The notes beneath the pieces are model-generated. The model saw only the letters and a list, made by a program, of their open reading frames with translations, ran no database searches and was not told the origin of the DNA. A DNA stretch of 64,000 nucleotides from JAWXUU01 sp044426085 (GTDB lineage Bacteria > Bacillota > Clostridia > Christensenellales > CAMQZB01), in assembly GCA_044426085.1 (NCBI GenBank), contig JAWXUU010000005.1, forward strand, positions 62,001 through 126,000, given 5' to 3'. Positions 42,142-51,530 of this stretch are shown here, piece after piece. A program made the position numbers and the translations under genes. Within the stretch, counting starts at the first letter, position 1. Each line of letters begins with the position of its first letter.

Positions 42142-43158
42142 ATGAATAAAATCGTAGTTGACGCATTTGGCGGTGACAACGCACCAGCAGAAATTGTTAA
42201 AGGTGCAATAAAAGCAATAGAAGAAAAAGAAGGATTTGGCGTCTTGCTTGTTGGAAAAGAAGAAGAAATTTCAGCAATTTTGAAAGAAAACAACTGCGCA
42301 AGCGACAGAATTGAAATTTTGAACGCGACGGAAGTTATCACAAACGACGACGCTCCAACTTCAGCAATCAGATCAAAAAAGGATTCCTCACTCGTTCGCG
42401 GTTTGGAAACTTTGAAAGAAAAGGAAGATTGTGTTGGTTTTGTTTCTGCGGGAAGCACAGGCGCGGTTCTTGCGGGTGCACTTTTCAAACTTGGCAGACT
42501 CGACGGCATCGCTCGCCCAGCGCTTGCACCTTCTATGCCATCTGCAAAAGGTTCGGAAGTTGTCATGCTTGATATCGGCGCAAACGTAGATTGTAAAGCG
42601 GAATATTTGGTTCAATTTGCAATCATGGGTTCAAGCTTTTTGAAAAAAGCTCACGGCAATCAAAACCCACGCGTAGCACTTTTGTCAAACGGTGTGGAAG
42701 ATAAAAAGGGCAACGAACTCAATAAAACAGCGTTCAAACTTTTGAAAGAAACAAAGGGTATCAACTTTGTTGGCAATATGGAGGCAAGGGAAATCCTTTC
42801 TGGTGACTACGATGTTATCGTAACTGACGGCTTTGCGGGCAATATTGGTCTCAAATCAATGGAAGGTGCAATTCTCACAGTGTTCTCGTATTTGAAACAA
42901 GGAATTATGTCTTCGCTCAAAACAAAGATTGCTGGTGCACTTTTGAAAGGTGTTTTTAAAGATATGAAATCAAAGCTTGATTACAACGCAAACGGCGGGG
43001 CAGTTTTGCTCGGCGTGAAAAAACCAATCGTGAAATGTCACGGCTCTTCAAAGGCGGATTCAATTGCAAAATCAATCCACCAATGCTTCGCATTGCACCA
43101 ATCAAAATTCATCGATAATATCCAAGAAGTGATGAATGAAAATACACAAGAGCAATAA
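42142..43158 (+). CDS. plsX: Phosphate acyltransferase PlsX
   Basis: Makes acyl phosphate from acyl-ACP, the first step of phospholipid synthesis with PlsY. 338 residues. Motifs: VVDAFGGDNAPAEIVKGA at the start, SAGSTGAVLAGA, PALAPSMPS, MLDIGANVDCK and VTDGFAGNIGLKSMEG. AAGGGG precedes the ATG. rnc follows after ten bases; the acpP gene that often lies between plsX and rnc is absent. Confidence 0.96.
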   Translation: MNKIVVDAFGGDNAPAEIVKGAIKAIEEKEGFGVLLVGKEEEISAILKENNCASDRIEILNATEVITNDDAPTSAIRSKKDSSLVRGLETLKEKEDCVGFVSAGSTGAVLAGALFKLGRLDGIARPALAPSMPSAKGSEVVMLDIGANVDCKAEYLVQFAIMGSSFLKKAHGNQNPRVALLSNGVEDKKGNELNKTAFKLLKETKGINFVGNMEAREILSGDYDVIVTDGFAGNIGLKSMEGAILTVFSYLKQGIMSSLKTKIAGALLKGVFKDMKSKLDYNANGGAVLLGVKKPIVKCHGSSKADSIAKSIHQCFALHQSKFIDNIQEVMNENTQEQ

Positions 43159-43168
43159 GCGAGAATAA

Positions 43169-43840
43169 ATGAACACACAAGAAATCGAAAAACTGATTGG
43201 CTACACATTCAAAGATAAACAACTTTTGATAAAATCGCTTACCCATTCATCTTTCAACAAAAGAAAGGAAAATTATGAAAAACTTGAGTTTTTTGGGGAT
43301 GCTTATTTGAATTTTGCAATTGCAAAGTATCTTTTTGAAACCCACAAAAAACTTTCCGTTGGCGAGATGACAAAGCTTCGCGCGCAAATTGTATGCACGG
43401 AAAATCTTCGCAATGCAACAAAGCGATTGGGGCTTTGGGATTTTGTTAGGCGAGATGACAACGCAAGGTCGCTTGACGCTTCAAAAAAGCTTTTTGCGGA
43501 TGTCTTTGAAAGTATCGTTGGCGCAATATATACCGACGGCGGAGAAGAACAAAGCCGAGAATTTATTTTTCGCGCATTGGAAAAAGAAATCAAAATGTGC
43601 GTAAGCCAAGATGTTTTAACAGATTATAAAACAACTTTGCAAGAATATATCCAAGGTGAAAAACTCGGTGAAATTTCTTATGATTCAACGGATGTTTCCC
43701 ACAACCCACAATCGCCGTATTTTGAAACGTCGCTTAAAGTTGACGGCAAAAAAGTTGCAAAAGGCTGTGGAGAAAGCAAGAAAAAAGCAAGCCAAGCTTG
43801 TGCAAAAAACGCACTGATAAAATACGGGATAATAAAATAA
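43169..43840 (+). CDS. rnc: Ribonuclease III
   Basis: Cuts double-stranded RNA for rRNA maturation and RNA turnover. 223 residues: a RNase III domain with the signature EKLEFFGDAYLNFAIAKYL (Glu and Asp metal ligands; most homologues have GDSVL) and DVFESIVGAIYTDGG, then a double-stranded RNA-binding domain (TTLQEYIQGE... GESKKKASQACAKNAL). The ribosome-binding site is weak, so coupling to plsX is likely. Confidence 0.95.
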   Translation: MNTQEIEKLIGYTFKDKQLLIKSLTHSSFNKRKENYEKLEFFGDAYLNFAIAKYLFETHKKLSVGEMTKLRAQIVCTENLRNATKRLGLWDFVRRDDNARSLDASKKLFADVFESIVGAIYTDGGEEQSREFIFRALEKEIKMCVSQDVLTDYKTTLQEYIQGEKLGEISYDSTDVSHNPQSPYFETSLKVDGKKVAKGCGESKKKASQACAKNALIKYGIIK

Positions 43841-43884
43841 CTCAGGAAATATAGGGAAATAAAAAACACAAAGCAGGTGGAAAG

Positions 43885-46800
43885 GTGAAACTAACTAAAA
43901 TCGAAATCTACGGATTCAAATCATTTTATAACAGAACGGAGATAACGCCGGGAGAAAAAATCACAGCAATCGTTGGACCAAACGGCTGTGGCAAATCTAA
44001 CGTTGCCGATGCCATTCGTTGGGTAATGGGTGAACAAAGCTCAAAAATCCTACGTGGCTCTTCAATGTCGGATGTGATTTTCAACGGCACAGCCAAAAGA
44101 AAATCTCTTTCGTATGCCGAAGTTTCGCTGTGTTTTGATAACGCTGATGGTGCAATGCCACTTGAATATGCCGAAGTCACAATCACTCGCAAACTTTACA
44201 GAAGTGGAGAAAGTGAATACCTAATAAACGGCAAAACATCAAGGCTTAAAGATATCACAAACCTTATTCGCTCAAGCAAAATGGGCAGGGAAGGTTATTC
44301 AATAATCGGACAAGGCAAGGTTGAAGAATTCATCAATTCCAAACCGGAAGAAAGAAGAGCACTGTTTGACGAAGCAACAGGCATCGCGGGTGCAAAACAA
44401 AAGCGTGCGGAATCAGAACGCAAGCTTTCAAGAACGGATGAAAACCTTATAAGATATAAAGATATCTTGCAAGAAATCGATAGAACGCTTTTGCCACTTG
44501 AATCGCAAGCGGAGTCGGCAAGAAAATATTTCACGCTAAAGGAAAGCTTGAAATATAACGAAGTCAACTATTATATCCACAAAAAAGATTCAAGAAATAA
44601 AGAACTAGAAACAGTTCTCAAAAAGATTGAAGCACTTTCAGAAGAGCTATCGCAAAAACAATCTAACCTTGAAAAAGCCAACGCGCAATATATCGAAATT
44701 CTAGATAATATGGACGGCGCAGATGATAAAATCAAACAGCTCCACCAAAAGCAATTGGATTTTTCACTGCTCAAGGAAAAAGAAGATGGCAAACGCAAAT
44801 TGCACGAACAAAAAGTGGATTTCTTGTACGCTCAACTTGAAAGCGTTCAAGACCAAACTGCGAGAATCGAAAGAAGCTTGAAAGAAGACGGCGAAAAGCA
44901 AAAGGCAATCTTATCAGAAGTTGAAAAACTTCTCGAAAGCGTTGAAAAAACAGAAAATGAAGGCGGAAATCTAAACCTTGAATACGGCGAAGTTGTCGCA
45001 CAAAGGGAAGCTATCGCAAGAAAAATCGAAGAATTCGAAAAGCGTGAAAAGGAAAACATCTATTCTGCAAGCGACCTTTCAAGCGAGATTGCAAAGCTGG
45101 ATTTTGAAATGAATTCAATCGAAAGCCAAATTCTTGAACTGTCTGAAAGAAAAGCTGTGCTTGATAAAGAAACTAAAGCCAAAACGGCGGAAAAAGAAGA
45201 ATGCAACGCCCGCGGTGCAAGCGTGCTTGACAAAATCGACGCACTTCATAAACAGCGGTTCGAAGGTGAAGCAAGCGTTCAGGAAAAAAGCTTGAAGCTT
45301 GATAAAATAAAAGAAAACATCGCAACTTGCGAAAAGTTCGTTCACGAGAGCACTGCTCGCGAGAAAATGGTGCAAGAATTGCAAAATTCATATGAAGGGT
45401 ATTCTTCAGCGGTCAAAAAATTGCTTAAGGATTCAGATCACAACGAAACTTTATCTTCAAAAATCAACGGCACTGTCGCAAACCTTGTGAAAGTTCCAAA
45501 AGGGCTTGAAATGGCAATTGAATCAGCACTTCAAAACGCTTTCCAAAACGTGGTTGTGCCTAGCGTTCAAGATGCGAAATCGCTTATATCGTATCTCAGA
45601 AACAACCACTATGGTCAAGTGACTTTCTTGCCACTAGACACCGTGAAACCAAGAAGCTTGCGTGGCGACCAAATGTCGGTTCTTCGCGAAAATGGCGTGC
45701 TTGGCATTGCTTGCGACCTTGTTTCATTTGATAAAAAGTATCAAACAGCTTTCGAAAGTTTGCTTGGTGCAGTTGTCGTTGTTGAAGATATAGACAGCGG
45801 CATTGCGGTTCAAAAAAGATATAATTCCGGCTTTAAAATTGTCACAAAGCTTGGCGAAATTTTCGCAACTTCCGGCTCGGTTACGGGCGGGTCAGCAAAG
45901 CAAGGTGTGGGCAATGTTCTGTCCTATCAAAACCGCCTTGAAGATATTGCAAACGAAAGGGATAAAGCCGCCACCAAACAGCGCGACCTTGAATCGCTTT
46001 TCTCAGTTTTGCAAACAACGATTGATAAAGAACGCAAAGTGGTTTCTGATATATCTTCTCAAATGCAAAAGCTTGAAGTGGAAAAAGCACAAAGCATAGA
46101 AAGTTTGAAAAGTGTTTCCATTGCAGAACAGCGTGGAATTTTCGAACTTCGCGGTGTGAATCAAAAATTGGAAATCGTGTCAGAACGTACGCTTGAAATC
46201 ACTAAGGAAAAACAAAGCCTAGAAAGCGTTTCTCGCGAAATGCAAAAGTCTGGCAAAGAAACAACTGGTGAAGTTGTATCGTTGAAAGAAAACTTGCAAA
46301 AAGCCACTGCAAAAGCCGACGAAATTGCTTCGTTGCTTGCGGAAAAAAATCTTCAGCTTGCGAAAATCAACGGCGAAATCCAAAACGCGAAACAGCGTGA
46401 AAGTGCCGTTTTGGAAAACGTATCGCAAAACGAATTTTTGCTTGCATCATGCGATGAAAGCCACGATAAAATCAAGGGCGAAATTGCAGATTTGAAAGCG
46501 GAAGTGTTTGAAGAAATCGACCAAACATATATAAATAATTTGAAAGGCGAAATCGCAAGCGTAGAAAGCTTCAAGAAAACCCTTTCGGAAAACTTGCAAA
46601 AACTCGACGTTCAAAAGGGCTATGCCACAATCGAAGTTCAAAAACTTACAGCGAAAAAACAAAGCCTTGAAACCAGTGCAGAGGACGATTCCGAACTTAC
46701 AATGCTGTTTGAATCGCTTGGCGACGAATATGGCGAAATAGACTTTGCCCGCGAAAAGGACGAAGCCTACAACCCAAGCGGAGCGAAGCTAGCAATAAAG

Positions 46801-47433
46801 AAACTAAAAGGCGAAATCTTCGCACTTGGCAACATCAACACAGGTGCAATCGAAGAATACGCAAATCTTCTTTCGCGTCACAACGAAATGACATCCCACA
46901 AAGAAGACATGGAAAAAGCTGGCGAAGATTTAAGAAAAGTTATCGACAGCTTGAATTTGGAAATGAACAACACATTCTTTGACGAGTTTGAAAAAATCGG
47001 CGAAAACTTCAACCAAATATTCTCCGAACTGTTTGGCGGTGGCAACGCAAAACTGAAACTCATCGAAAACGAAAGTGGCGACAATCTGACATACGGCATA
47101 GATATCGAAGCCAAACCACCTGGAAAAACGCTTCAAAGCATGACGCTACTATCAGGTGGCGAAAAAGCACTCACAGCAATTGCAATCATCATCGCAATCA
47201 TGCGTGCAAGACCAATGCCATTCTGCGTGTTCGACGAAATCGAAGCGGCGCTTGACGATGTAAATTGCAGAAGATTTGCAAGCTACATCAAAAACTTTGC
47301 CGACGCAACACAATTTATAATCATCACCCACAAAAAATCGACAATGGAAGTTGCCAACAATCTGTTTGGCGTTACGATGGAAGAAAAAGGACTTTCTAAA
47401 CTCGTTTCTGTTTCTATAAGCGATGTTTCGTGA
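43885..47433 (+). CDS. smc: Chromosome partition protein Smc
   Basis: Condensin ATPase acting with ScpAB on the nucleoid. 1182 residues, full length. N-terminal Walker A is GPNGCGKSN (about 32-40); two coiled coils (about 170-500 and 670-1010) flank a hinge at about 510-640 (EGYSSAVKKLL, then GSVTGGS at its end). The C-terminal head has LLSGGEKALTA (signature) and FCVFDEIEAALDD (Walker B). It starts with GTG at 43885 behind AGGTGGAAAG. The order rnc, smc, ftsY is the standard Firmicutes one. Confidence 0.97.
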   Translation: MKLTKIEIYGFKSFYNRTEITPGEKITAIVGPNGCGKSNVADAIRWVMGEQSSKILRGSSMSDVIFNGTAKRKSLSYAEVSLCFDNADGAMPLEYAEVTITRKLYRSGESEYLINGKTSRLKDITNLIRSSKMGREGYSIIGQGKVEEFINSKPEERRALFDEATGIAGAKQKRAESERKLSRTDENLIRYKDILQEIDRTLLPLESQAESARKYFTLKESLKYNEVNYYIHKKDSRNKELETVLKKIEALSEELSQKQSNLEKANAQYIEILDNMDGADDKIKQLHQKQLDFSLLKEKEDGKRKLHEQKVDFLYAQLESVQDQTARIERSLKEDGEKQKAILSEVEKLLESVEKTENEGGNLNLEYGEVVAQREAIARKIEEFEKREKENIYSASDLSSEIAKLDFEMNSIESQILELSERKAVLDKETKAKTAEKEECNARGASVLDKIDALHKQRFEGEASVQEKSLKLDKIKENIATCEKFVHESTAREKMVQELQNSYEGYSSAVKKLLKDSDHNETLSSKINGTVANLVKVPKGLEMAIESALQNAFQNVVVPSVQDAKSLISYLRNNHYGQVTFLPLDTVKPRSLRGDQMSVLRENGVLGIACDLVSFDKKYQTAFESLLGAVVVVEDIDSGIAVQKRYNSGFKIVTKLGEIFATSGSVTGGSAKQGVGNVLSYQNRLEDIANERDKAATKQRDLESLFSVLQTTIDKERKVVSDISSQMQKLEVEKAQSIESLKSVSIAEQRGIFELRGVNQKLEIVSERTLEITKEKQSLESVSREMQKSGKETTGEVVSLKENLQKATAKADEIASLLAEKNLQLAKINGEIQNAKQRESAVLENVSQNEFLLASCDESHDKIKGEIADLKAEVFEEIDQTYINNLKGEIASVESFKKTLSENLQKLDVQKGYATIEVQKLTAKKQSLETSAEDDSELTMLFESLGDEYGEIDFAREKDEAYNPSGAKLAIKKLKGEIFALGNINTGAIEEYANLLSRHNEMTSHKEDMEKAGEDLRKVIDSLNLEMNNTFFDEFEKIGENFNQIFSELFGGGNAKLKLIENESGDNLTYGIDIEAKPPGKTLQSMTLLSGGEKALTAIAIIIAIMRARPMPFCVFDEIEAALDDVNCRRFASYIKNFADATQFIIITHKKSTMEVANNLFGVTMEEKGLSKLVSVSISDVS

Positions 47434-47460
47434 GAAAAATTTTAATAAAAAGGAAAACAT

Positions 47461-48354
47461 ATGGGACTATTTGATAAATTTAAACAAGGCTTAAAAAAGA
47501 CAAAAGACAACCTTTTTTCTGCAGTTTCAAGCATATTCACAGGCAAAATAGATGACGAGTTTTATGAAGAATTAGAATTTGCGCTCATCTCTGCCGACGT
47601 TTCTCCACAGACTTCTATGGATATGATTGACATGCTTAAGGATAAAGTGAAAGAAAACAAAATCACCGATCTTGACGGTGTGAGAATTGCCCTTCGCGAG
47701 ATAATAACACAGCTGCTTGAAGAATGCAACACCCTAGAAATCCAAACGCCTTGCGTTATTATGATGGTGGGTGTGAACGGTGTTGGCAAAACAACAACTA
47801 TCGGAAAACTCACAAACTATTTCAAATCACAAAAGAAAGAAGTGGTGCTTGTTGCGGCGGACACTTTCCGTGCGGCGGCAGCAGAACAGCTTACAGTTTG
47901 GGCGGAAAGAAGCAAAGTTCGTATCATCAAACAATCCGCGGGTGCAGACCCAGCAGCAGTTGTTTTCGACGGTGTTTCTTCGGCAAAATCAAAAGGGACA
48001 GACATTCTTTTGGTGGACACAGCGGGAAGACTTCACAACAAAGTCAACCTTATGCAAGAACTTGAAAAAATGGAAAGGGTTGTCGCAAGAGAATATCCAG
48101 AAGCACACTTTTATAAATTCATGGTGCTAGATGCAGTCACAGGTCAAAACGCTGTCAACCAAGTGGAAGCTTTCAATGAAGCTGTTGATATCGATGGAAT
48201 TGTGCTCACAAAACTTGACGGCACAGCAAAAGGTGGCGTTGCAATCACAATTGCAAAAGATAAAGAAATGCCAATCTGCTTTATCGGACTTGGCGAACAA
48301 ATCGACGATTTGCAAGAATTCGACGCAAAAAGTTTCGCGGAAGCCATCATATAA
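47461..48354 (+). CDS. ftsY: Signal recognition particle receptor FtsY
   Basis: GTPase at the membrane that receives ribosome-SRP complexes. 297 residues: a short N domain (MGLFDKFKQGLKKTKDNLFSAVSSIF) without the long acidic A domain, then the G domain with GVNGVGKTTTIGKL (G1), DTFRAAAAEQL, LVDTAGRLHNK (G3), LTKLDGTAKGG (G4) and the closing GLGEQIDDLQEFDA. Ffh, its partner, is encoded 0.7 kb downstream. Confidence 0.97.
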   Translation: MGLFDKFKQGLKKTKDNLFSAVSSIFTGKIDDEFYEELEFALISADVSPQTSMDMIDMLKDKVKENKITDLDGVRIALREIITQLLEECNTLEIQTPCVIMMVGVNGVGKTTTIGKLTNYFKSQKKEVVLVAADTFRAAAAEQLTVWAERSKVRIIKQSAGADPAAVVFDGVSSAKSKGTDILLVDTAGRLHNKVNLMQELEKMERVVAREYPEAHFYKFMVLDAVTGQNAVNQVEAFNEAVDIDGIVLTKLDGTAKGGVAITIAKDKEMPICFIGLGEQIDDLQEFDAKSFAEAII

Positions 48355-48363
48355 AAAATCGAA

Positions 48364-48386
48364 ATAAAAAATCGGAGATTTTTTAT
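48364..48386 (+). terminator. AT-rich terminator after ftsY
   Basis: ATAAAAAATC pairs with GATTTTTTAT around GGA, ten bases after the stop; the T-run is part of the stem and its extension. Confidence 0.6.
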
Positions 48387-48596
48387 TTAATTAAAAATTA
48401 AAAATTAAAAATTAAAAATTGTGGTAAGGCACTCGCAAGCTCGTGCACTCAATTTATATTTGGACACTAAAAAAGGAACGCTATTTTTATATAGTAGCGT
48501 TTCTTTTGTTGTTTACTATTATATTGAAAAGCACGAAGCAAAGCTGAGTGCATTACCACAATTTTTAATTTTTAATTTTTAATTTTTAATTAATAA
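48387..48596. repeat. R6: palindromic intergenic element
   Basis: Left arm: four heptads, GTGGTAAGGCACTCGC. Core: a hairpin GGAACGCTA/TAGCGTTTC at about 48475-48504 with flanking As and Ts (terminator-like). Right arm: GAGTGCATTACCACAATT and four inverted heptads. The CAGGCTTCGC module is absent. Confidence 0.85.
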
Positions 48597-48621
48597 AGAT
48601 ATACTAGACAAGCAATTTCAC

Positions 48622-48650
48622 TTGACACCCCCATAAAAATATGCTATTAT
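48622..48650 (+). promoter_or_regulatory. Promoter of ylxM-ffh
   Basis: TTGACA at 48622-48627 and TATTAT at 48645-48650, spacer 17, directly after R6. Confidence 0.88.
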
Positions 48651-48713
48651 ACCTATGCTGTGTGTGGCAGAATTGCTATGCGGTGGCAAAAATGATAAAA
48701 AAGAGTGATAAAA

Positions 48714-49028
48714 ATGGAAAAAGATTTGATTTACAGCATGCTGTTTGATATATATGGTGAGCTTCTCACTAAAACTCAAGCGGATATGTTGGAAAGATAC
48801 TACAATTTCGATTCGTCACTTTCCGAAATAGCGTCAGAATTTGGCGTGTCGCGTCAAAGCGTGCTAGACGCAATAAAAAAGGGGCAATCTAAACTTAAAA
48901 AGTATGAAGATTGCTTGAAAATTAACAGCAGAAAAAACGCACTTACAGATATTTGCACCAAGGAATATAAATCCGAGGAAGCCAAATCCATTGTAAAAAG
49001 TGTTTTGGACGTTTTGGAGGAAGAGTAA
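48714..49028 (+). CDS. ylxM: UPF0122 (YlxM) DNA-binding protein
   Basis: 104 residues, sigma-region-4-like helix-turn-helix (LTKTQADMLERYYNFDSSLSEIASEFGVSRQSVLDAIKKGQSKL). The family is tied to ffh in Firmicutes and is thought to affect SRP. The ATG at 48714 is preferred; an in-frame GTG three codons upstream is possible. The next gene starts two bases after its stop. Confidence 0.9.
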   Translation: MEKDLIYSMLFDIYGELLTKTQADMLERYYNFDSSLSEIASEFGVSRQSVLDAIKKGQSKLKKYEDCLKINSRKNALTDICTKEYKSEEAKSIVKSVLDVLEEE

Positions 49029-49030
49029 AC

Positions 49031-50353
49031 ATGGCAGCTTTTTCAGGGGTAAGCGAAAAGCTAAATCATATATTCAAAAAACTGACTCAAAAAGGCAAAC
49101 TTACCGAGCTGGAAATCAAAACAGCTATGCGTGAAGTTCGTATTGCTTTGCTTGAAGCGGACGTAAACCTTATGGTTGCGAAAGATTTTTGCAAACGTGT
49201 CAGCGAAAAGGCGGTTGGTGAAGACGTTCTGAAAAGTTTGTCGCCAGCTCAGCAAGTAATAAAAATTGTAAACGAAGAACTCTGCGCCCTTATGGGTGGC
49301 ACAGCATCAAAGCTTGAAACGGCAAACAAAGGTCCGTCGATTTATATGATGTGTGGTCTTCAAGGTGCGGGTAAAACCACAATGTGTGGCAAGCTTGCAA
49401 ACATGCTTAAAAAGCAAAACAAGAAAGTGCTTTTGGTTGCGTGCGATATATATCGCCCAGCGGCAATCAAACAACTTCAAGTTGGCGGAGAAAGCATCGG
49501 GGTGGAAGTTTTCGAACAGGGAACTCAAAGCCCAATCAAAACAGCAAAAGAAGCGGTGAAGTATGCTGATAAAAAATCATTCGACGTAGTGATTTTGGAC
49601 ACAGCAGGAAGACTGCACATTGATACACAGCTCATGGACGAGCTTGCAAAAATCAAAGCGGAAGTAAATCCAACAGAAATCCTTCTAACGGTGGATTCAA
49701 TGACAGGTCAAGACGCTGTTAATGTTGCAAAAACTTTCAACGAAACACTTCAAATCACAGGCGTGGTTCTAACAAAACTCGATGGCGACACTCGTGGTGG
49801 TGCGGCACTTTCAATCAAAGCGGTTACTGGTGCTCCAATCAAGTTTTGCGGTATTGGCGAAAAAATTTCTGATATCGAAACTTTCCATCCCGACAGAATG
49901 GCTTCAAGAATTCTCGGCATGGGCGATGTTCTTTCCCTTATCGAAAAAGCCCAATCGGCAATTTCCGAAGAAGAACTCAAAAAAATGGAACAGCGTTTCA
50001 AGGAAAATATCTTCACCCTTGAAGATTACCTTTCACAAATGGATCAACTCAAAAACATGGGCGATATGCAAGGAATGCTTTCAATGATTCCCGGCATGAG
50101 CAAAGTGAATTTGAAAGATGCTCAGGTGGACGAAAATAAAATCGAACGCATGAAAGCAATCATAAGATCAACAACAAAAGAAGAAAGAAGAAGACCCGAA
50201 ATCATCAACGGTTCAAGAAGAAAAAGAATAGCACAAGGAAGCGGAACAACAATCCAAGAAGTAAATCAAGTGCTAAAACAATTTGAACAAACAAAACAAA
50301 TGATGAAGATGATGAAAGGCGGAAAAGGCAAAATGCCACGCTTGCCGTTTTAA
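49031..50353 (+). CDS. ffh: Signal recognition particle protein Ffh
   Basis: SRP GTPase that binds signal sequences on ribosomes with the SRP RNA. 440 residues: N domain (about 1-90), G domain with GLQGAGKTT (G1), DIYRPAAIKQL, LDTAGRLHID (G3), LTKLDGDTRGG (G4), and a Met-rich M domain from about 300 (MGDMQGMLSMIPGMSKV..., RRKRIAQGSGTTIQEVN, QTKQMMKMM). The RNA gene itself was not found in the window. Confidence 0.97.
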   Translation: MAAFSGVSEKLNHIFKKLTQKGKLTELEIKTAMREVRIALLEADVNLMVAKDFCKRVSEKAVGEDVLKSLSPAQQVIKIVNEELCALMGGTASKLETANKGPSIYMMCGLQGAGKTTMCGKLANMLKKQNKKVLLVACDIYRPAAIKQLQVGGESIGVEVFEQGTQSPIKTAKEAVKYADKKSFDVVILDTAGRLHIDTQLMDELAKIKAEVNPTEILLTVDSMTGQDAVNVAKTFNETLQITGVVLTKLDGDTRGGAALSIKAVTGAPIKFCGIGEKISDIETFHPDRMASRILGMGDVLSLIEKAQSAISEEELKKMEQRFKENIFTLEDYLSQMDQLKNMGDMQGMLSMIPGMSKVNLKDAQVDENKIERMKAIIRSTTKEERRRPEIINGSRRKRIAQGSGTTIQEVNQVLKQFEQTKQMMKMMKGGKGKMPRLPF

Positions 50354-50439
50354 GAAGTTGCAAGAAGCAAAACAAGGTATCAAGAACCGATGGGTTCTAA
50401 ATATAGAAAATTTTAAAAATTATATTGGAGGTCATGAAA

Positions 50440-50727
50440 ATGGCAGTAAAAATGAGATTGACAAGACTAGGAAGCAAAAAAGCACCAACTTACAGAGTAG
50501 TTGTTTGTGATGCAAGAAAAGCAAGAGATGGCGAATATATTGAAAGTGTTGGCCACTACAACCCACGTTCAAAAGAATGTGTTTTGGATGCAGAAATCGC
50601 TAAAAAATGGTTGGCATGTGGTGTTCAACCAACAGAAACAGTTAAATCACTTTTGGTTAAATCTGGAATTATCGAACAATCAAGCAAACTTTCTCCATCT
50701 AGAACTAAAGTTAAAAAAAGTAAATAA
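50440..50727 (+). CDS. rpsP: Ribosomal protein S16
   Basis: 95-residue small-subunit protein; MAVKMRLTRLGSKKAPTYR and VVCDARKARDGEYIESVGHYNP are the family signature. The ATG at 50440 has GGAGG eight bases upstream; two earlier in-frame ATG/TTG codons are less well placed. A small hairpin AGAACC-GAT-GGTTCT lies in the leader at 50384-50398. Confidence 0.96.
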   Translation: MAVKMRLTRLGSKKAPTYRVVVCDARKARDGEYIESVGHYNPRSKECVLDAEIAKKWLACGVQPTETVKSLLVKSGIIEQSSKLSPSRTKVKKSK

Positions 50728-50738
50728 TAGGTGAAAAA

Positions 50739-50987
50739 ATGATTCAAGAACTTGTAAAATTCATGGTTACAGAATTTGTCGGTCACGATAATTTTGAAAT
50801 CGAAACTGTCGAAGGCGAAAGTGGCGAAAAAACTATTCTCTTGAAACTTGATTCAAGTGATATGGGTAAAGTCATTGGCAAACAAGGCAGAATCGCAAAA
50901 GCTATGAGAACAATTGTTAAAGCAGCATCTTCAAAAGAAGAAGGTCGCTACTATGTTGAAATCAAAGAAATGGGCGAAAAAGAATAA
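50739..50987 (+). CDS. khpA: KH-domain RNA-binding protein KhpA (YlqC)
   Basis: 82 residues, a single KH domain with the GxxG loop in VIGKQGRIAKAMRTIVKAA. In Firmicutes it pairs with KhpB and binds RNA, affecting cell division and envelope growth. Standard place between rpsP and rimM. Confidence 0.93.
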   Translation: MIQELVKFMVTEFVGHDNFEIETVEGESGEKTILLKLDSSDMGKVIGKQGRIAKAMRTIVKAASSKEEGRYYVEIKEMGEKE

Positions 50988-50999
50988 AAGAGAATTGTG

Positions 51000-51530
51000 A
51001 TGAAAAAAATTATTATTGGACAAATAATAAAAGCACAGGGAATCAAAGGAGAGGTTAAGGTCAAGGTGTATGCCGGCGACCTTAGCCGTTTTTTGAATTA
51101 TAAGAAGTTTTTTGCGGGCGATAAAATCTTTGAAGTTGAGTCTTCAAGGGGCGCGGGAGAATTTGCTTTTGTCAAATTCAAACATGTGCCAGACCGCAAC
51201 GGTGCAGAACTTCTTCGCGGAATCAAGCTTGAAATCGAAAGAGAGCAACTTCCAAAACTTCCTGATGGCGACTATTATATCTTCGAAGCGAAAGTTTGCG
51301 ACGTCTTTTTTGAAGATGGCGAAAGGCTTGGCTCGGTTGTTGATATTTTGCAACATCCCGCGCAAGATATATTTGTTGTGAAAACGGATAAAGGCGAAGT
51401 TATGTTCCCAAGCTTGAAAGATGTGGTGCTTTTTGTTGATGCGGATAAAAAGAAAATAACTATAAACAAAAAACGTTATGGCGAAACTGCCGTGACAAGC
51501 GAAACGGACGAAATTGACGATGAAGATTGA
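51000..51530 (+). CDS. rimM: Ribosome maturation factor RimM
   Basis: 176 residues; binds S19 and helps mature the 30S head. IIGQIIKAQGIKGEVKVKVYAGD is the N-terminal RimM barrel; the PRC-barrel follows with LPDGDYYIFEAKVCDVF and a QHPAQDIFVV segment. The ATG at 51000 follows a weak AGAG; the preceding GTG is also in frame. The 3' end overlaps trmD by 11 bases. Confidence 0.94.
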   Translation: MKKIIIGQIIKAQGIKGEVKVKVYAGDLSRFLNYKKFFAGDKIFEVESSRGAGEFAFVKFKHVPDRNGAELLRGIKLEIEREQLPKLPDGDYYIFEAKVCDVFFEDGERLGSVVDILQHPAQDIFVVKTDKGEVMFPSLKDVVLFVDADKKKITINKKRYGETAVTSETDEIDDED

